Assembly: GCA_964654665.1 (NCBI GenBank)
Contig: CAZZKV010000013.1
Location: forward strand, 1-64,000
Length of the DNA stretch: 64,000 nucleotides
DNA from: CALCKU01 sp964654665
GTDB taxonomy: Bacteria > Pseudomonadota > Alphaproteobacteria > Caulobacterales > Maricaulaceae
Reading direction: 5' to 3'
Shown: positions 17,202 to 25,148 of the stretch, piece by piece
How the letters are laid out: each line of letters begins with the position of its first letter
How positions within the stretch are numbered: the first letter of the stretch is position 1
The notes under the pieces: generated by a model
What the model was told of the DNA's origin: nothing
The model's database searches: none
What the model saw: only the letters and a program-made list of their open reading frames with translations
Made by a program: the position numbers and the translations under genes

Positions 17202-18038
17202 CTAATCAAAGACAGCGCCGATATCTTGTGAAGATAGGCCTTCTTTCAAATTTCGAATCTCATAATAAATTGCAGATGTAAAGACGGCATTAATCACAGC
17301 TACGATTGTTTGCGTTATCGCATAGGTCACCGCTTGGATGGCAATATATGTGTTAGAAATAGACCCCGTTAAGAGAATGTCAGCCGGAGTACCTGCGATT
17401 AATTTGATATTGCCGATAGTCATGCTGATAACGAGGTTTAACACCAGTATCATGATAAATATCAAGAGAATCCACCGCTTATACCCTTTGGTAAGTGCCC
17501 ATGACCGGGCGATACTGCCTGATAATGTTTGGCCTTCGATGACCATTGCGGGGACTGCTAGATACTAACCAAGTAAAACAAGAATGCGGGGAATAATGAG
17601 CAGGATGATACCTAGGCTTATTGCAAGGATATATAAAATTCCAAACCCGATGAGAGGGCCGATAGAGTGTATAGCGATGCGAAAAGATTGACCGATCGGT
17701 GTTGTCCCGCCGCGCATATCGTGCAGGCTGCAATAAATAATAGCCCCATTGACCAGCATAGTGGTCGTGAGTGCGATAATTAGCGTAAATATATAGGTTT
17801 TTAAATTTTCTCTAGTCGTAATTTCAATGAAATTTATTGTATCAAGATTATCATATGTTCCAGTAAAAATAGGCCAGAGTCCTATTCCTATCATGAGTAT
17901 CGGTAATCCAATGAAAAGGGCAGAAAGGGTACAATAGGGCTAAATGTTATTTTTTAAGGATTCGAAACTCAGGTTTAGAATTCGTCCGATATCAAATTCG
18001 GGCTTGGGTTTGAGGGTAAATTGCGTAGCTTTGACCAT
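17202..18038 (-). pseudogene. Integral membrane protein gene with two in-frame amber stops
   Basis: A single frame of 278 codons runs from ATG at 18038 (start MVKATQFTLKPKPEFDIGRI) to the stop at 17202, with TAG at 17942-17940 and TAG at 17567-17565. Continuing through both, the sequence fits a multi-helix protein of the glycerophosphodiester-phosphodiesterase membrane-domain / DUF975-like kind: FDIGRIL near the N-terminus, then LAVPAMVIEG and RSWALTKGYKRWI. Both stops fall where this family often has Trp, so each could be a single TGG-to-TAG change. TAG is used as a normal stop by other genes here. Either a real pseudogene or two base-call errors; the family assignment is moderate. Confidence 0.6.
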
Positions 18039-18053
18039 TCTTGCATAACCGTG

Positions 18054-18578
18054 TTACGGGTCTGAATTACCGTAGCGCTCTCGCTGAGTATCGACGATGC
18101 GTGCGTTACCATCTAGGCTATGTGTTATAATATAGAGCCGGTCATATTCATCGACTTCGCGAATAGGTTTGCCGCCGTTCCCGCCAAGATACTCGGCCAG
18201 CGGCGGCGTGGTATTTGAATGACCGACAATCAATATATGGCCCCGCATGGACTTCAGGGTTACGGCAAAACTTTCCAAATCACGCGGGTTATAAGGTGTT
18301 ACGGTCAGGCCTTTAGCTGCGGCAAGAGGGGCAGCGGTTTGTTGTGTGCGTTTATAATCGGATGAATATATTTGGGTTAAAGGCACATCTTTAAGCCGGA
18401 TAGCCAGATCACGGGCGCGTTGATGCCCGTCTTGCGTCAAATCAGGGTCTTTGACATCCAGAATTTTTTCGGCATGGCGAACCAGATAATAATGGGCCGC
18501 TGGTTTGGGCGCGCTTTGGCAGGCGGTTAAAAGCCAACTTGCGAGTCCAAGAATAATGACACGGCGTGCGGTCATCAT
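18054..18578 (-). CDS. Histidine phosphatase family lipoprotein (SixA-like)
   Basis: 174 residues. A lipoprotein signal ends in LLTAC (Cys20). The catalytic core has YYLVRHAEK with the phospho-accepting His, DLTQDGHQRARDLA, IYSSDYKRTQQTAAPL, and VGHSNTTPPLAEYLGG with the second His. The family removes phosphate from small molecules or phospho-His proteins; the lipobox places this copy in the envelope. Its ATG overlaps the upstream cyclophilin stop as ATGA, indicating translational coupling. Substrate unknown. Confidence 0.88.
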   Translation of the reverse strand: MMTARRVIILGLASWLLTACQSAPKPAAHYYLVRHAEKILDVKDPDLTQDGHQRARDLAIRLKDVPLTQIYSSDYKRTQQTAAPLAAAKGLTVTPYNPRDLESFAVTLKSMRGHILIVGHSNTTPPLAEYLGGNGGKPIREVDEYDRLYIITHSLDGNARIVDTQRERYGNSDP

Positions 18579-19216
18579 TTGCAATAGGCCTTTTGGATGA
18601 TAACCGGCTTGGATAAAAACTGGTTTTCTGTACCGGGCAGTGGTGTTTTGGCGGCAACAGCGCCAGCCTGTATAGCGCGCGCAACGTCCAAGCCCTTTGT
18701 AACATGGCCAAAGGCGGCATAACCCTGTTTATCCGGATTGCGGTCTTGGCCATAATCGAGGAAGTGGTTGTCTGCGAGCGAGATGAAAAAGAAGGCGGCG
18801 CTGCCGGTACCCGGCTCGCTACGGGCTATGCTGACCGTCCCTGTCGTGTGGGATAATCCGCTAGCCTGTGTCGTTTCATGGTCAATCAACGGGGTAACTG
18901 TGTTCAGATCAAGTCGGCCACCTTGAATAATCTCCATCCCCATTTTTAAAGGATCGGTTTGAGGGGTAACGACGCGATAAAATCCTTGCCCATCATAGAG
19001 GCCATTACCGACATAATAGAGAAAATCTTGAGCCGATAACGGGGCTTTGTCCTGGTAAACTTCAATATCTATATCGCCCCTATCGGTTTGCATAATAACA
19101 TGGGGTCGCTGTTCATTCCCGCTGCATGTCCCTAGAATATCGGGTTCGCTTTTGCGGGGTGTGCAAGTCGATAGTAAAATTGACGTCGCTATTACGCACC
19201 ATAAAATGCGAGGCAT
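18575..19216 (-). CDS. Cyclophilin-type peptidylprolyl isomerase, lipoprotein
   Basis: 213 residues. A lipoprotein signal ends in LLSTC (Cys18). The cyclophilin core includes MQTDRGDIDIEVYQDKAPLSA (strand and first helix), GLYDGQGFYRVV, GTVSIARSEPGTGSAAFFFI and YAAFGHVTKGLDVARAI. It catalyses cis-trans isomerisation of peptidyl-prolyl bonds, here in the periplasm. The start at 19216 gives a clean signal peptide; a longer upstream frame is antisense-like and was dropped. It starts one base after the small membrane protein stop and overlaps the phosphatase. Confidence 0.9.
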   Translation of the reverse strand: MPRILWCVIATSILLSTCTPRKSEPDILGTCSGNEQRPHVIMQTDRGDIDIEVYQDKAPLSAQDFLYYVGNGLYDGQGFYRVVTPQTDPLKMGMEIIQGGRLDLNTVTPLIDHETTQASGLSHTTGTVSIARSEPGTGSAAFFFISLADNHFLDYGQDRNPDKQGYAAFGHVTKGLDVARAIQAGAVAAKTPLPGTENQFLSKPVIIQKAYCK

Positions 19217-19217
19217 G

Positions 19218-19385
19218 TTAATTATCTTTATCGATCTTGCGCTGTTTAAGAGCCATATCAATGAGAACGGTTGCTGCGATTCCTGCAAATAAAGCAAAGA
19301 GCGGATGGCGCAATGCAAAGAGGACGACAATGCCAATACCGATGCCAAAGATCAGTGCGTAAGGGTGGAGGGCGTTAAATTTCAT
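19218..19385 (-). CDS. Small membrane protein, 55 residues
   Basis: A 55-codon frame from ATG at 19385 to TAA at 19220-19218, beginning MKFNALHPYALIFGIGIGIV. The centre is hydrophobic from about 9 to 43, probably two short membrane helices, and the end is charged (KQRKIDKDN). It sits 24 bases after the HNH gene and one base before the cyclophilin ATG, so it is almost certainly translated as part of that operon. No family recognised. It is easily missed because of its size. Confidence 0.75.
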   Translation of the reverse strand: MKFNALHPYALIFGIGIGIVVLFALRHPLFALFAGIAATVLIDMALKQRKIDKDN

Positions 19386-19409
19386 AGATCAAGCCTAACG
19401 GGAAAGTGA

Positions 19410-19994
19410 CTAAGCGTCTAGCTCAACATCCCAATAAAGATAATCAAGCCAGCTTTGATGTAGATAATTAGGCGGAAACCGCCGACCCTGGGCTTGGAGT
19501 TGATGCATAGTGGGGGCATGCGGCGGTATATGGGGGTGCATATGGGCATCCTTGGGTAAACGTCCACCCTTTTTTAGATTACAGGTTGAGCAGGCTGCCA
19601 CGATGTTTTTCCAGGTTGTCTTTCCTCCGAGCCGCCGCGGAATAACATGATCAAAGGTTAAATCATCGGGGCTGGAACAATAGACACATTGAAAGCCGTC
19701 GCGCAGGAATAAATTAAAACGGGTAAAGGCAGGTGAGCGGTTTTGCGCCACATAATCCTTTAGTGCGACAACGCTGGGCAGAAACATTTCAAAATCTGCA
19801 GATCGTACCGTTTTGTCATATTCATTCACAACATTAACGCGTTCCAAAAACACAGCTTTTACCGCATCCTGCCAAGACCAGAGCGAGAGCGGGAAATAAG
19901 AAAGTGGCTGATAATCCGCATTGAGGATAAGGCAAGGAAATGTGCCTGACGTTGCCGTTTCCGGTAAAGGTATAGAATGCGCTATTAACCCCAT
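19410..19994 (-). CDS. HNH endonuclease-like protein
   Basis: 194 residues with a standard HNH core: CVYCSSPDDLTFDHVIPRRLGG, then TTWKNIVAACSTCNLKKG, which supplies two zinc-binding CxxC pairs and the catalytic DH. The N-terminal ALNADYQPL-like segment (LILNADYQPLSYFPLSLWSW) is typical of a chromosomal HNH group common in alphaproteobacteria and other bacteria. Its role is not established and it is not linked here to a phage or restriction system. It is first gene of a four-gene operon. Confidence 0.92.
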   Translation of the reverse strand: MGLIAHSIPLPETATSGTFPCLILNADYQPLSYFPLSLWSWQDAVKAVFLERVNVVNEYDKTVRSADFEMFLPSVVALKDYVAQNRSPAFTRFNLFLRDGFQCVYCSSPDDLTFDHVIPRRLGGKTTWKNIVAACSTCNLKKGGRLPKDAHMHPHIPPHAPTMHQLQAQGRRFPPNYLHQSWLDYLYWDVELDA

Positions 19995-20205
19995 GAGGGC
20001 CTCCGCGAGGATCTATAGGCTGTTAATAGGGTTGGTCGCTCTGAACGGGTAAGACTGAAAACGGCGCTCCTTTTATCTGATTCGGATTTAAACAGACAGG
20101 GACGGAACTGACAAGGGGCAGTCTGTACCCCCTTTAATGGCAGATAAACCCAGTGATCTGTTATAGGCTCTCGTCAGCGAGGAAAATATCAGCCAGCATG
20201 GCGTT

Positions 20206-21555
20206 ATGCGAATCAATCCGCTTATAAGTTTTCTGATTGTCATAATGCTCGGCGCAGGCGTATATGCGGCCGTGCCAAGCGAGGCGCAGACTGAACTCAG
20301 TCAGCTTGATAGTTATCGTCCCTTGCGACCAGAAGCCAACCGTATGGCTCATAGGCCGCGGGCCATACGGCAAAGCCTTCAGCGCGATGCGGCCCGTTTA
20401 GCTCCGGCAGCCGGGCTGCGCGTCACACTTGCTGTTGACAGGCTTGGCGATATTGCAGGACTGGCCTTGGCTGATGACGGTGTTCTCTATAGCAGTGATT
20501 ATCGATCGGGTCGTATTTATGCCTTACAAGACCGTCAACAAGACGGGCAGATTGATCAACGCCGTCCGCTGGCTTTAAGCTTTGATGGTCCGAGCGGCCT
20601 CGCGGTTTATGGAGAAGTTTTATATGTTGTAGATCATGCGGCTCTCTGGTCCATAAATCTGAACACAGGAATGCGGAAACGCCTTGCCTCTTTGGTGAAT
20701 GTCCCGGCTAAAAAAACAAAGCGACCTCTCATTATATCGCCGGATGGGACGTATTTATATTTAGGTTTCAATCTGGCGACGGGGGGGCAAATTGTCAAAA
20801 TTCATAGTCAGAGCGGAACGGCTTTAGAGAGCATTCCTCTTAGCCGCGCAGTGTTATCACTGGCACAAACATCCTATGGAGCGGTTTGGGCGGGGTTGGA
20901 TAATGGATTGATATCTATAACTCATCCAGAAAAAATTTACCCGTTGGAACCGGGCGCTGCCGCGCAAGCTATTTTATTGCCGGAAACAGCGAATATCCCA
21001 CAGACGCTTGCGCGTTATATGGCCCATCATATTCTTGTTGCACAAAGCCGGTCATTATCGGCACCGCCGCATCTAACACGCGGTAATAACCTTATTCTTA
21101 TTCCTGCAAATTTTGGCGCTCCGGCGCAGCATATGAAGTTAATGCTTGGCGGATTTGTGAATAACCGGGGTACGCAAGCGTGGGGTCGGCCATCCGCATT
21201 ATTATTAGATGCGCGTGGATTATTTATGGCTGATAATTGGGGCGGGGTTTTATGGCGCCTAAGCCCGTCTGTGACGCCAGATCCCAAGCCGGCGCTTGAC
21301 GATATAACACAGCCGCAAGACACGCCGCAAATTAACGGGGTGAATGATAAAGCACCTGAATATACGGGATTTGGTAGTCGGATTGTGCAGGGATCACAGA
21401 TTGACAATACATCAATTATAGAGGGATCGACGATCAGCCGGGATTACGAAAAAAACCGCCTTATAAAACCAAACCTGCCAACTCAGTCTTCGAATGATGA
21501 TGCCGCAGATGATGGAACTTCGTCTGACGATATAGGGTCGCAAGGGGCATTGTAA
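20206..21555 (+). CDS. Exported beta-propeller protein, L-sorbosone dehydrogenase-like
   Basis: 449 residues. An N-terminal signal (LISFLIVIMLGAGVYA) is followed by a six-bladed propeller resembling soluble PQQ glucose/sorbosone dehydrogenases: DIAGLALADDGVLYSSDYRSGRIYAL near 100, LIISPDGTYLYLGF near 180, and WGRPSALLLDARGLFMADNWGGVLWRL near 340. The family oxidises aldoses or sugar aldehydes with PQQ, or acts only as a propeller scaffold. The last ~80 residues are low-complexity, rich in Asp, Ser and Pro, and not part of the fold. Catalytic residues could not be verified by eye. Confidence 0.75.
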   Translation: MRINPLISFLIVIMLGAGVYAAVPSEAQTELSQLDSYRPLRPEANRMAHRPRAIRQSLQRDAARLAPAAGLRVTLAVDRLGDIAGLALADDGVLYSSDYRSGRIYALQDRQQDGQIDQRRPLALSFDGPSGLAVYGEVLYVVDHAALWSINLNTGMRKRLASLVNVPAKKTKRPLIISPDGTYLYLGFNLATGGQIVKIHSQSGTALESIPLSRAVLSLAQTSYGAVWAGLDNGLISITHPEKIYPLEPGAAAQAILLPETANIPQTLARYMAHHILVAQSRSLSAPPHLTRGNNLILIPANFGAPAQHMKLMLGGFVNNRGTQAWGRPSALLLDARGLFMADNWGGVLWRLSPSVTPDPKPALDDITQPQDTPQINGVNDKAPEYTGFGSRIVQGSQIDNTSIIEGSTISRDYEKNRLIKPNLPTQSSNDDAADDGTSSDDIGSQGAL

Positions 21556-21715
21556 TAATAACGCAAACCAGTTTGCCTAACGTTGAAACATGACACTCTT
21601 GCAGCCAAACTCGGATCAGCCCTGCGAGCGTTGGTAAGGGTCGGATATTCAACTCTCTAATTCGGTATAAAGGCGGACACAAAATGCAATATCAACAGTT
21701 TACTAGTAAAGGAAA

Positions 21716-22420
21716 TTGATCGCCTCTATATTCGCGTTTATGCAACAGACAGGTTCCAATGCATCGCCCATCATATGGACGGGCCAGATTTTGCATTTCG
21801 GCGGGCTTGTCGTTCTATTGGCAACAGGGTTATATTTATGGGTATTAATTGGGAGACCTCTGGCTATGGCCTTCTGGATTGCTTTTTTGGCGCCAGTTTT
21901 TCATTAAATTTTTGTCTGGATTACTTGGCGACTAGAATTGCGATCAAACACTACGAGCAAAATAATTGGTTTTGAAATTTTCATTGTTTTGTTTTTTGTA
22001 TTGTTCGGGGCCCGGTTTATTTCCCTTGGCTTACTGGCTTGGCTTGATCACGGAAGCCTCAATATGTCTATAGCTCCGAGAGTGTTGATTACAATTGGAC
22101 TGAGTGTGCTTGGCCTCTACGCTATCTATAGTGTGCACAGATATTTCGGCTTAAAACGTGCCTTCGGGGCTGATCATTTTGAAGGACGATATCGTAAAAT
22201 TCTGCTTGTTAAAAAAGGTGTTCTCCGTTTCACGAATAATGGCATGTATGTCTATGCCTTCTTGTCCTTTTGGGCCATTGCTATGGTTTTAACTCCCGCG
22301 CCGCTCTTGTCATTGCCGAGTTTAGCCATGCCTATATATGGATTCACTATTTTACTACTGAGAATCCCGATATGGATTATCTTTATAACCCGGGGTTTTA
22401 AAACCGAGCATAGAACTTAG
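21716..22420 (+). pseudogene. ICMT-like membrane methyltransferase gene with premature stop
   Basis: One frame from a TTG at 21716 (GGAAA upstream) to 22420 is interrupted by TAA at codon 64. Around the stop it reads FLAPVFH-stop-IFVWITWRLELR. In related isoprenylcysteine/phospholipid methyltransferase-type proteins this position is usually Gln (HQ), so a single CAA-to-TAA change explains it. The C-terminal part has KKGVLRFTNNGMYVYAF, the degenerate counterpart of the family G-x-x-R-F-x-R-N-P-M-Y motif, and several membrane helices. The 3' half could be made from the ATG at 21938. Real decay or base error; family assignment moderate. Confidence 0.6.
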
Positions 22421-22553
22421 CGTATGAAAGATGTCGCAAAGCAGATCTCTTACATCTATTCTGGGAGCAAAAGGACATAAGAAGGAAGGTTGATTGGTTC
22501 CCGTAAACGCCTTTCATTGTCTGGTAGAGCGCCCCATAGATATGGAAATAGCT

Positions 22554-22642
22554 ATGAAAAGACCACATTTCACCGAAGAGCAGATTATTGCTATAACATG
22601 AGGGCGGTAAATGGCTTGCCAATCGGACAGAACTTCGTTCTT
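22554..22642 (+). mobile_element. Remnant of an IS3-family transposase orfA
   Basis: ATG at 22554 encodes MKRPHFTEEQIIAI, almost identical to the N-terminus of IS3-group OrfA proteins (MKR-x-x-FTEEQII), then stops at 22599-22601. The next frame continues with HEGGKWLANRTELR, which resembles the following HE-GG-x-x-A-D-L-CR segment. The rest of the element is absent, so this is a short decayed fragment. Confidence 0.75.
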
Positions 22643-22677
22643 TAAGATACTGTGCTCCTATCTATCCCGACTATATG

Positions 22678-22722
22678 TCTTTTGCTTTTCTGCGGAATAT
22701 GTCCGCGACGACCCGTTAACCT
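22678..22722. repeat. Imperfect direct repeat, left copy
   Basis: TCTTTTGCTTTTCTGCGGAA followed by a conserved TATGTCCGC segment; the centre GCGGA-5 bases-TCCGC is a palindrome. By eye it matches a copy at 23788-23832 in the same orientation over about 35 bases, with one gap. The two copies flank the ArsR/AHSA1 pair. Confidence 0.35.
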
Positions 22723-22727
22723 GTACC

Positions 22728-23051
22728 CTAAGGAGCAGTCTGGTTGTCCAAATGCGCGGAAAGGCGTAAGAGTGCCATATCCCACTGATTGGTGATTGTC
22801 TCCAGATAGGCTTGCGCAGGCTTGAGACCGTTTGGTTTGAGTGCGAAACGGGTTTCTCGTCCCACACGCTGCGCTGTCACCAACCCAGCGGATTGCAGAA
22901 CCTGTAAATGTTTGGTTACGGCTTGGCGCGAGATAGATGTCATAGATGTCAGTTCTCTTATCGGACTAGGGTTTCCCTGTCCCAGATGCGACAAAAGCTG
23001 CAAACGGGTTGGATCGCCAAGCGCTGCGAAAAGCACCGCCTCACTGTGCAA
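22728..23051 (-). CDS. ArsR-family transcriptional repressor
   Basis: 107 residues with an ArsR/SmtB winged helix: FAALGDPTRLQLLSHLGQG, then SISRQAVTKHLQVLQSAGLV (recognition helix) and the wing AQRVGRETRFALKP. The metal-binding Cys of arsenic sensors are absent, as in the subgroup that pairs with AHSA1/SRPBCC proteins. The start used is TTG at 23051 with GAGG upstream, overlapping the AHSA1 stop by 11 bases; GTG at 23036 is an alternative. It probably represses its own operon through the palindrome at 23507. Confidence 0.88.
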   Translation of the reverse strand: MHSEAVLFAALGDPTRLQLLSHLGQGNPSPIRELTSMTSISRQAVTKHLQVLQSAGLVTAQRVGRETRFALKPNGLKPAQAYLETITNQWDMALLRLSAHLDNQTAP

Positions 23052-23490
23052 GGTGGGCCTCGATGTTATTCATTTGCTCATCCCACCCGCTTTCATTCAT
23101 CCGCAAGGCGATAGGTGCGTAGTCGGGAGGTAATTGTGCAAATCCTGTCTCGCGTAATATCAGGCGGGTTTTGCTGTGCTGTGCCTCTAAAATATAAGTG
23201 ACTGTCAGCCATGGATCTGTCCGTGCGTCCCGATCCACCGTATCGCCGTAATAGGCGGGCCATAAAATGGAAAACCGGTTCATCGGCTCCATCTCGATGA
23301 TTTTTTGTTCCCAAGTAAGATGTTCATGACCGGGATAAAGACTGCTACAGGTAATTGTCTCGCCCAAGACAAATGGTTTTGGCACCTTGGCTAGAAACCA
23401 TTGACCGAACTCTTCGTGATCTGTGAGGGCCTTCCAAACCCGCTCTATCGGGGCATTTAAAAGTATGTCTCTTTCTATCATATCTTGCAT
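23041..23490 (-). CDS. SRPBCC (AHSA1-like) domain protein
   Basis: 149 residues of the START/Bet v 1-like AHSA1 family: IERDILLNAPIERVWKALTD, FGQWFLAK, FSILWPAYYGD in the middle and GWDEQMNNIEAHL at the end. These proteins form a hydrophobic ligand cavity; bacterial ligands are mostly unknown. Pairing with an ArsR regulator is common and suggests regulation by a small molecule. First gene of the pair. A sigma70-type promoter and operator lie directly upstream. Confidence 0.9.
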   Translation of the reverse strand: MQDMIERDILLNAPIERVWKALTDHEEFGQWFLAKVPKPFVLGETITCSSLYPGHEHLTWEQKIIEMEPMNRFSILWPAYYGDTVDRDARTDPWLTVTYILEAQHSKTRLILRETGFAQLPPDYAPIALRMNESGWDEQMNNIEAHLAQ

Positions 23491-23506
23491 TTTGGTTCTT
23501 TTATTA

Positions 23507-23550
23507 GCAACTAATTAGCTGCATAATAGCATATCACATTAAACAGGCAA
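23507..23550 (-). promoter_or_regulatory. Promoter and ArsR-type operator of the AHSA1-arsR pair
   Basis: On the minus strand TTGCCT (plus 23545-23550) and TATTAT (plus 23523-23528) are separated by 16 bases, a fair -35/-10 pair. Immediately downstream is GCAACTAATTAGCTGC (23507-23522), a palindrome with one mismatched pair. Its place over the transcription start fits repression by the ArsR protein. Confidence 0.6.
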
Positions 23551-23787
23551 CTATTTTATTGCCTATTGGTTCTGTATGATGAACGAATATAAGACGCTCA
23601 TATTGCTTCAAAGGCTGGCGTTACTGAAATCCCATTTTTCCTTGATCCATTCTTTGCCGTCTTTAAGCGCTTACCGACGTCTTGGTTCTCTTTGATGTGT
23701 GATAGTCCTTTACCAGCCGTTTACTCGACGCCGCATATCTATACTGTATCCGCAGGTATTTATTATTGATGCAATAGGGGCGTTATC

Positions 23788-23832
23788 TATTTTGCGTTTG
23801 TAGCGAAATATATCCGCCGATAACCGCGTATA
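23788..23832. repeat. Imperfect direct repeat, right copy
   Basis: TATTTTGCGTTTGTAGCGAA followed by the ATATATCCGC segment, same orientation as the copy at 22678-22722. Origin unknown; it may be the end of an old mobile element. Confidence 0.35.
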
Positions 23833-23857
23833 AGGTTAGTGATATAAATTATGGTTC

Positions 23858-23886
23858 GATGATGGTGTTTGATAGAAACCATCATC
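23858..23886 (-). terminator. Probable terminator hairpin after the DUF547 gene
   Basis: A 9-base inverted repeat (GATGATGGT and ACCATCATC) with an 11-base loop lies 9 bases past the stop of the minus-strand gene at 23895. No clean T-run follows, so termination strength is uncertain. Confidence 0.5.
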
Positions 23887-23894
23887 CCAAAGCT

Positions 23895-25130
23895 TTAATT
23901 GTCAGGGGAAACATAAAGCGCGCTGGCAGGATCAACATTCGGATCATAAGTCTCTGGAGCATCAGGATCAACGGTCTCAATATCTTCAATCGTTACGGTA
24001 CCCGACCCGATAAGATTACGGCGTTTCAAAGCATCTGCTTTGGTGTTTAATTCTTCCAATAAACGACGCACTTCTGGCGGTATAGATGTAAAGTCCCGCG
24101 GAACACCTGTGTTGCCATTGATGACATTGGCGGTTGCAATACGAGGCCGAGAGCCCCCAACAAGGTCAGCCACAACATTGTCATATCGATCATAGGCAAA
24201 AGGCAGGGTGCTACGAATATCTTCCGCGACATTATCCCGCGCAAAATTTAACAGGTGGCGTTGCATGTCATTTTCAAAGTCCGGAAAATAAAAGGGCGTC
24301 GTTTCTTCATAGAGTTTTGATATGCGGCGATTCTTGCGACTTTTGTTAAATCCGCGTAGTGAGTTAACGAACTCGGTAGCTTGAATTTGAAGCGTGTTAT
24401 TAAGATTAGCGCGAGTATAGGCATAATTTTGTAATTGAGGCGATCCAATATCACCGTGAAAAAAACCATAAATTACAGACGGGTTTTTCCAGTGTGGGAA
24501 GACAATTTTTTGACGTATATCGCGCGGACTAAGAGCGACCCCTTTAATGGTCAGTACTTTGGCTTCATCAAGCGGTATGCCGTTAATTTTTATTTTCGAT
24601 GGGCGCGTGACAGGATATTTTTTTGTTATTTGTTCTATAATGGCTACATTGTGAATGTTGAACCAAAAGGCTAATTGTTCGCTTTTCGGCATAGCTGTTA
24701 AGTTGATTTGGGTCGCTATTCGTTCGAGATCTTTCCGATAGGCTACCAGTTCATCCAAATAGTCATTATGCAAAAATGAAAAGCTGATACGAGATCCTTC
24801 AAGCCTATAGGCTGATTTATGTCCCGTAACAAAGCGTGAGCCTGTTGGGGCTTCAGGCCGTGATGCGCGCCGTCGTAAAGAAGGGCCAAACCGTATAACA
24901 GTACCGCTAAAGGCAGCATCCAGAACGCTGTAATCAAGCCGAACGTTTTTACCGTTAGGGCGCGGCGTAAAGCGGCGCGTTATCGTATCATGGTGTGAAA
25001 CCGAAGACGGCGATGATGTGGTTGGTACCAGTAGTTGTGCTGTCAGGGTTTGTTGGGTTTGTGCGGTCACGGGACTGGCGATCAAACCAGCTGCGAAAAG
25101 AGATAAATAGGGTATAAATTTATAGTTCAT
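23895..25130 (-). CDS. Exported DUF547 domain protein
   Basis: 411 residues. A signal peptide (1-23, ending PVTAQ) and a variable basic segment precede the DUF547 core: LAFWFNIHNVAIIEQITKKY near residue 165, KINGIPLDEAKVLTIKGVALS, HWKNPSVIYGFFHGDIGSP and YTRANLNNTLQIQATEFVNS. DUF547 proteins are common, of unknown biochemical function, and often exported; they carry a papain-like fold in some classifications. The C-terminal ~90 residues are outside the domain. It follows ppx, separated by a long hairpin, so it may be expressed partly with ppk-ppx. Confidence 0.85.
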   Translation of the reverse strand: MNYKFIPYLSLFAAGLIASPVTAQTQQTLTAQLLVPTTSSPSSVSHHDTITRRFTPRPNGKNVRLDYSVLDAAFSGTVIRFGPSLRRRASRPEAPTGSRFVTGHKSAYRLEGSRISFSFLHNDYLDELVAYRKDLERIATQINLTAMPKSEQLAFWFNIHNVAIIEQITKKYPVTRPSKIKINGIPLDEAKVLTIKGVALSPRDIRQKIVFPHWKNPSVIYGFFHGDIGSPQLQNYAYTRANLNNTLQIQATEFVNSLRGFNKSRKNRRISKLYEETTPFYFPDFENDMQRHLLNFARDNVAEDIRSTLPFAYDRYDNVVADLVGGSRPRIATANVINGNTGVPRDFTSIPPEVRRLLEELNTKADALKRRNLIGSGTVTIEDIETVDPDAPETYDPNVDPASALYVSPDN

Positions 25131-25148
25131 GATATCTTTCTAACATAT

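Larger units (their letters stand above)
22421..22727. other. Degraded intergenic region with mobile-element remnant
   Basis: About 307 bases without an intact gene. It holds the IS3-type orfA fragment at 22554 and a copy of a roughly 40-base motif (22678-22720) repeated near 23790. Confidence 0.6.
23491..23894. other. Intergenic region with promoter, repeat copy and possible transposase remnant
   Basis: About 400 bases. It contains the AHSA1 promoter, the second copy of the 22678 repeat and a stretch on the minus strand (about 23674-23754) that translates in part to SKRLVKDYHTSKRT, similar in style to the C-terminus of IS5-type transposases. No intact gene. Confidence 0.4.

Noticed and set aside
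19410..19994. HNH gene as part of a phage or restriction system
   Set aside because: Neighbours are housekeeping and envelope genes, and this HNH type is a common chromosomal gene.
20113..20134. AAGGGG/CCCCTT hairpin upstream of the beta-propeller gene
   Set aside because: No gene on the plus strand ends before it and the stem is only six pairs; it is likely chance.
20161..20373. Minus-strand 70-codon frame overlapping the propeller gene start
   Set aside because: It overlaps a well-supported signal peptide gene and has no recognisable features.
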